NCBI GenBank assembly: GCA_029939785.1 | Contig: JAOZSG010000154.1 | Span: 1-8,123 of the forward strand | DNA length: 8,123 nt | Direction: 5' to 3' | Source of the DNA: Fidelibacterota bacterium | GTDB taxonomy: Bacteria > Fidelibacterota > UBA2242 > JAFGTP01 | In this document: positions 4,670-8,123 of the stretch, piece after piece | How positions within the stretch are numbered: position 1 is the first letter of the stretch | Layout: the number at the start of each line of letters is the position of its first letter | The notes under the pieces: model-generated | The model's input: the letters and a program-made list of their open reading frames with translations, nothing else | What the model was told of the DNA's origin: nothing | Databases searched by the model: none | Translations under genes and position numbers: made by a program

Positions 4670-6727
4670 ATGAAGAAAACTTTTATGATTTTTTTTGTAA
4701 TTGTAATTTTGTTTAGTTTTTCTTTTGGGCAGACTGTGATATGGAGTGAGGATTTTGAATCAAATGAAGATATTGGTGCAACAGGTGCGATTACACCCGG
4801 AACAAATGATGGTGTAACTTCACCATCAAGTGGAAAATGGAGCATTAATGTTGCTAATTGCAATTTATCTGCTACAACAGATTGGTTTAAAGTAACAAAT
4901 CAATTATTTGAAGCCAGAGATATTGATGGAACTCAGCAATCAAATGGAACTGGTGTTGGTGCAGTTTGGACTTCTGAATCTATACCAATATTAGGTTATC
5001 CAAATGTATCAATTTCAATTGATGTATCAGAATCAGGTGACCATGAAGACAAAGATTTTATTAAAGCCTCATACCAATTAGATGGAGGAGTTGTTACTCA
5101 ATTTGGATTATTGTATGATGATTTTGATACTGGAATATTTTCAGTTTCTAATCTTTCAGGATCGAATCTTGTTATTTTAATTGAAGCAGATAATAATGCC
5201 GATGCTGAATACATTAGGTTTGATAATGTGATTGTAACTGGTACAGGTGGTTCTCCAGATCCGGAACCTACAAATCATGTTACAAATTTCTCATCAACTG
5301 CTAATGATCATAATCAAATAGATTTGACCTGGATAGATGCAACCGGAGATAATTTGCCTGCAGGCTATTTAATAAAAGCAAATACTACAGAAAGTTTTGT
5401 AGATCCTGTTGATGGAACTGATTATACAGAAGATCCTGACCTGTCTGATGGTTCTGCTATTGTCAAAGTGATATATGGAGTTCAGACATACAACTTTTTC
5501 GGACTCAACGAATCAACCCAATATTTTTTCAAAATCTGGTCATTCAGTAATTCAGGTAGTGATATTGATTACAAAATCGATGGAGCAATACCAAATGATG
5601 ATGCAACAACAGATGCAGCACCGGAATTACCAAGCATTGTTATCAATGAAATTCACGCAGATCCGGATGCGACAAATGGCGATGCAAATAATGATGGGAC
5701 TGTAAGTTCAACTCAGGATGAATTTATCGAAATATTTAACAATGATAATACTTCAATCGATATGTCCGGCTGGACTGTTTCCGATGAAACCCGAGTCAGA
5801 CACATTTTTCCGGCAAATACAGTTTTACAACCTAAAAGTGCAATAGTTATTTTTGGTGGAGGATCTCCATCAGGATTATTTGGTGGTGCAATAATACAAA
5901 CTGCCAGTACAGGTTCGCTTGTTTTAAATAATAATGGCGATACAGTTACAATAATGAATGGGACTTCTATAATTGTCTCTTATAACTATGGAAATGAAGG
6001 TGGAGACAATCAATCAATTACCAGAAACCCTGATATTACAGGTGATTTTGTAAAACATTCCGATATACCACCAGGACATTTATATTCACCAGGTATGGAA
6101 AATAATGGTGACCAATCTCTTCCAATTACATTATCATATTTTAAAGCAACATCTCAAAATGCAACAGTTATTATTGAATGGAAAACAGAAAGTGAAGTAA
6201 ACAATCTCGGTTTCAATCTCCATAGAAGTCAAAACAATGATAATTATGAAAAAATAAATAATAAGTTAATAAAAGGAGCAGGTAATTCATCTACAGCAAA
6301 CTTATATTCCTTCACAGACAATGATGTAGTACCCGGAAAAACCTATAACTATAAACTTGAAGACATTAGTACAGCCGGTAAATCAAAAATCCATAAAACA
6401 ATTACAATTACTGCTCAACCAATTAAAAATGAAACTATGATTATCGATGATTTTCAACTTTTTCCGGCTTATCCAAACCCTTGTAATCCATCTTCCACAA
6501 TTCAATATAATATTCCTACTGAATGTAATGTGAATATTAATATTTACAATCTAAAAGGTGATTTGATAAAAAATCTGGAAAACACAGTGAAACATCCTGG
6601 TCAGCATAAAATAATATGGAACGGTAAAAACAACCAAAATCATCAGGTGGGAAATGGTGTTTACTTTTTCCAATTATCAACAAGTACCGGATTTGCCAAA
6701 ACAGAAAAAGTAGTACTATTAAAATAG
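4670..6727 (+). CDS. Secreted multidomain protein: Fn3-like, lamin-tail and FlgD/T9SS-type C-terminal domains
   Basis: A 685-residue exported protein. A signal peptide spans 1-20 (MKKT, hydrophobic core, then FSFGQ; cleavage probably before Q21). The N-terminal region, about 24-190, opens with WSEDFES and ends with YIRFDNVIVTG, the layout of a jelly-roll carbohydrate-binding-like module. Residues about 202-316 look like a fibronectin type III domain. Residues 322-465 form a lamin-tail domain starting IVINEIHADPD. It carries an acidic Ca-type loop, DANNDG...QDEF (338-352), then MSGWTVSD (365-372). A second Fn3-like unit spans about 484-581 (LPITLSYFKA...). The end, 595-685, is the FlgD-like sorting domain: FQLFPAYPNPCNP, then NGVYFFQLSTSTG and a basic KTEKVVLLK. 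Such tails direct type IX-like secretion and surface attachment in FCB bacteria. There is no recognisable catalytic domain, so a role in adhesion, the cell surface or the extracellular matrix is inferred. It is transcribed alone and ends at a strong terminator. Confidence 0.85.
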   Translation: MKKTFMIFFVIVILFSFSFGQTVIWSEDFESNEDIGATGAITPGTNDGVTSPSSGKWSINVANCNLSATTDWFKVTNQLFEARDIDGTQQSNGTGVGAVWTSESIPILGYPNVSISIDVSESGDHEDKDFIKASYQLDGGVVTQFGLLYDDFDTGIFSVSNLSGSNLVILIEADNNADAEYIRFDNVIVTGTGGSPDPEPTNHVTNFSSTANDHNQIDLTWIDATGDNLPAGYLIKANTTESFVDPVDGTDYTEDPDLSDGSAIVKVIYGVQTYNFFGLNESTQYFFKIWSFSNSGSDIDYKIDGAIPNDDATTDAAPELPSIVINEIHADPDATNGDANNDGTVSSTQDEFIEIFNNDNTSIDMSGWTVSDETRVRHIFPANTVLQPKSAIVIFGGGSPSGLFGGAIIQTASTGSLVLNNNGDTVTIMNGTSIIVSYNYGNEGGDNQSITRNPDITGDFVKHSDIPPGHLYSPGMENNGDQSLPITLSYFKATSQNATVIIEWKTESEVNNLGFNLHRSQNNDNYEKINNKLIKGAGNSSTANLYSFTDNDVVPGKTYNYKLEDISTAGKSKIHKTITITAQPIKNETMIIDDFQLFPAYPNPCNPSSTIQYNIPTECNVNINIYNLKGDLIKNLENTVKHPGQHKIIWNGKNNQNHQVGNGVYFFQLSTSTGFAKTEKVVLLK

Positions 6728-6748
6728 AGTTTTTCAACTATTCATTCA

Positions 6749-6790
6749 AAAAGAGGTCATCCTGTATAAAACTACATGATGACCTCTTTT
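6749..6790 (+). terminator. Strong hairpin terminator after the secreted-protein gene
   Basis: AAAAGAGGTCATC (6749-6761) pairs perfectly with GATGACCTCTTTT (6778-6790), a 13-bp stem. The 16-base loop contains a small GTA/TAC inner stem. The stem ends in a T-run on the plus strand and an A-run on the 5' side, so it could terminate in both directions. It begins 22 bases after the stop codon and separates this gene from the transporter region. Confidence 0.85.
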
Positions 6791-6856
6791 ATTTCATAGA
6801 TTATAAAGAAAACATCTTTAAATTTCACTGAATTTTTGATTGGGTATGAGATTAAA

Positions 6857-6940
6857 ATGAAAAAACATTGTGATTGGGTTTTAGAAAATAAATTAATGAT
6901 AGATTACCATGATAATGAGTAAGGAACTCCTTTATATAAA
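6857..6940 (+). pseudogene. tag: 5' remnant of 3-methyladenine DNA glycosylase I
   Basis: From ATG 6857 the frame reads MKKHCDWVLENKLMIDYHDNE, then TAA, then GTPLYK. This is the N-terminus of Tag (E. coli: RCGWV...YIAYHDNEWG). The zinc ligands Cys4 and His17 of E. coli Tag correspond to C5 and H18 here, with identical spacing. The invariant Trp after HDNE is replaced by TAA at 6920-6922, and homology resumes in the same frame as GTPLY before vanishing at about 6940. About 160 C-terminal residues, including the catalytic pocket and the other two zinc ligands, are absent. A second stop (6941-6943) directly precedes the transporter ATG in the same frame. Intact Tag removes 3-methyladenine from DNA; this fragment cannot. 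The rest of the 6728-6943 gap holds the terminator and AT-rich filler. Confidence 0.75.
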
Positions 6941-6943
6941 TAA

Positions 6944-7855
6944 ATGAAAAACTTATCAGTAAAAAATACATTTTGGGCAATAATTGCCTGTTTGTTGTGG
7001 GCAACAGCCTTTACCGGAATCAAAGTAGGATTAAAATACTCCGCACCATTATCTTTTGCGGGTTTTCGATTTATGATTTCCGGATTATTATTACTGCCAT
7101 TCACAGGAAAATTATCCAATTACTTTTTGGTAATAAAAAATAATTACAAACTGATATTCATCCTTTCAATGTTTTCTACATTCATTATTTATTCACTTTT
7201 CTACACCGGAATTTCAATGCTGGATGGCTCGCTGGCTGCAATTTTAATTGGTTCATCACCATTGATTACAGCAATTGGTGCTCATTATTTCATGGAAGAT
7301 GATAAAATGAATTGGCAAAAAATCATCAGTTTGTTCATTGGATTGGTTGGCATTAGCATAATTGCAATCAGCAGAAAACCATGGCAAATGAATGGGCGTG
7401 CTGAATTTTTTGGTGTAATATTATTGCTTACCAGCACAACTTCCGGTACAATTGGAAATATTATTGTTGCAAAAAATCGTGATGTTATGAAACCATTAAT
7501 TTTCACTTCTGCACAACTATTTATCGGAGGATTTTTCATCTTATTATTATCAATTCCAATTGAAGGCTTTCCAAAAATCATCACGGATATTGAATTTTAT
7601 GTTGCACTTATATGGTTGGCTTTTATATCAGCTAGTGCTTTTGCAATTTGGTTTAATCTATTAAACAAACCGGAAGTTAAAGTATCAGATCTGAACCTTT
7701 GGAAGTTTATCATACCTGTTTTTGGTGCAATTTTAGCCTGGATAATTTTACCAAATGAAAATCCTGAATTATATCCTGTAATAGGAATGTTCTGTGTAGC
7801 AATAGCAATTATTTTATATAATTACTTCAACAATAAAAATTCATTACTCAAATGA
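6944..7855 (+). CDS. EamA/DMT-superfamily membrane transporter
   Basis: A 303-residue integral membrane protein with about ten helices (roughly 10-30, 36-54, 68-90, 96-116, 125-143, 153-174, 187-206, 217-238, 250-270, 276-293). It consists of two EamA repeats, the layout of the drug/metabolite transporter family. The repeat signatures are WAIIACLLWATAFTGIK at the first helix, LIGSSPLITAIGAHYF with an acidic/basic patch (EDDKMNWQK) at helices 4-5, and the matching LWKFIIPVFGAILAWI near the C-terminus. Family members export amino acids, metabolites or drugs; the substrate cannot be deduced here. The ATG follows an in-frame TAA immediately. The only Shine-Dalgarno-like AAGGA (6921-6925) is 18 bases away, inside the tag remnant, so the native upstream region may have been lost. 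A 12-codon frame (6909-6947) containing that AAGGA overlaps the ATG as ATGA. The 3' end overlaps the next gene by 8 bp. Confidence 0.88.
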   Translation: MKNLSVKNTFWAIIACLLWATAFTGIKVGLKYSAPLSFAGFRFMISGLLLLPFTGKLSNYFLVIKNNYKLIFILSMFSTFIIYSLFYTGISMLDGSLAAILIGSSPLITAIGAHYFMEDDKMNWQKIISLFIGLVGISIIAISRKPWQMNGRAEFFGVILLLTSTTSGTIGNIIVAKNRDVMKPLIFTSAQLFIGGFFILLLSIPIEGFPKIITDIEFYVALIWLAFISASAFAIWFNLLNKPEVKVSDLNLWKFIIPVFGAILAWIILPNENPELYPVIGMFCVAIAIILYNYFNNKNSLLK

Positions 7856-8123
7856 AATCATTCTTCGTCATTATTTTCACTATATCATATGCAGGTTCTT
7901 CATAAGGATGAGTTTCCAATAATGCATTAATCACTTTTTTCATGTCTTTATCTTCACATACCATCTCTACTTTATATTCATCTATTCTTTCTGTTTTTCC
8001 TTTTTCACCTATAAAGGGATTACTATTAACTGATGGTTTGAATTGTCCCTGCCCTTTTACCTGCCAACAACATTTTTCATAATTCCCAATCTTTCCTGCT
8101 CCCATTGCAAACATAGCATTTTT
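7848..8123 (-). CDS. Stand-alone NIF3-insert/YqfO-like protein (COG3323), 5' end beyond the window
   Basis: The minus-strand frame is open through the right edge, reading KNAMFAMGAGKIGNYEKCCW. The methionine at 8114 is therefore probably internal, and about 10-20 N-terminal residues lie outside. Family signatures are AGKIGNY, GQGQFKPSVNSNPFIGEKGKTE and the C-terminal THPYEEPAYDIVK. These match the small (about 105-residue) stand-alone proteins related to the CutA-like insert of NIF3/YqfO metal-binding proteins. The structural fold is known in the family but the cellular function is not settled; roles in metal handling are a guess. The stop (7850-7848) lies inside the last codons of the EamA gene, so the two genes converge with an 8-base overlap. 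Confidence 0.85.
   Translation of the reverse strand, partial: KNAMFAMGAGKIGNYEKCCWQVKGQGQFKPSVNSNPFIGEKGKTERIDEYKVEMVCEDKDMKKVINALLETHPYEEPAYDIVKIMTKNDFI

Noticed and set aside
6909..6947. A 12-codon regulatory peptide (MIMSKELLYINK) coupled to the transporter start
   Set aside because: It is an off-frame reading of the tag remnant, so the ATGA overlap is most simply a by-product, although its AAGGA could still aid ribosome loading.

Overview
The window is AT-rich (about 30% GC by eye) and looks like chromosomal DNA from an uncultured member of the FCB group. Cloacimonadota or a related lineage is the best guess, but not proven. The evidence is the large secreted protein with a 'YPNPCNPSSTIQY' FlgD/T9SS-type C-terminus, the short dispersed repeats built on ACAGGAT, and the sequence style of the housekeeping proteins.

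Layout from left to right. At the left edge, on the minus strand, is the first 25 codons of a BrnT/DUF497-like toxin. It has a near-consensus promoter and a 23-bp tandem duplication over its start codon. Positions 171-404 are a cluster of palindromic and short direct repeats. This cluster abuts a 5'-truncated ribonuclease HI gene (420-707) that has lost two catalytic acids. An intact Dgt-type dNTP triphosphohydrolase (949-2274, plus) converges with a galactose mutarotase (2283-3329, minus, TTG start). Next is a four-helix membrane protein of unknown function (3577-4020, minus). The gap at 4021-4669 holds a short coding remnant resembling the C-terminus of a family 3 solute-binding protein, a hairpin and a 14-bp tandem repeat. 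The largest gene (4670-6727, plus) encodes an exported protein with fibronectin-like domains, a lamin-tail domain and a C-terminal sorting domain. A strong hairpin terminator follows. Between it and an EamA/DMT transporter (6944-7855, plus) lies a 5' remnant of tag (3-methyladenine DNA glycosylase I) whose conserved Trp codon has become TAA. At the right edge is the 3' part of a stand-alone NIF3-like (COG3323) gene on the minus strand, which overlaps the transporter's 3' end by 8 bp.

The intact genes do not form one pathway; they are separate units in mixed orientation. What recurs is gene decay: a headless rnhA, a tailless tag and a possible tail of a solute-binding protein, mostly beside small repeats. 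I see no CRISPR array, no RNA gene, no complete transposase and no convincing new multi-gene system. The most distinctive details are the duplicated toxin leader and the tag fossil.
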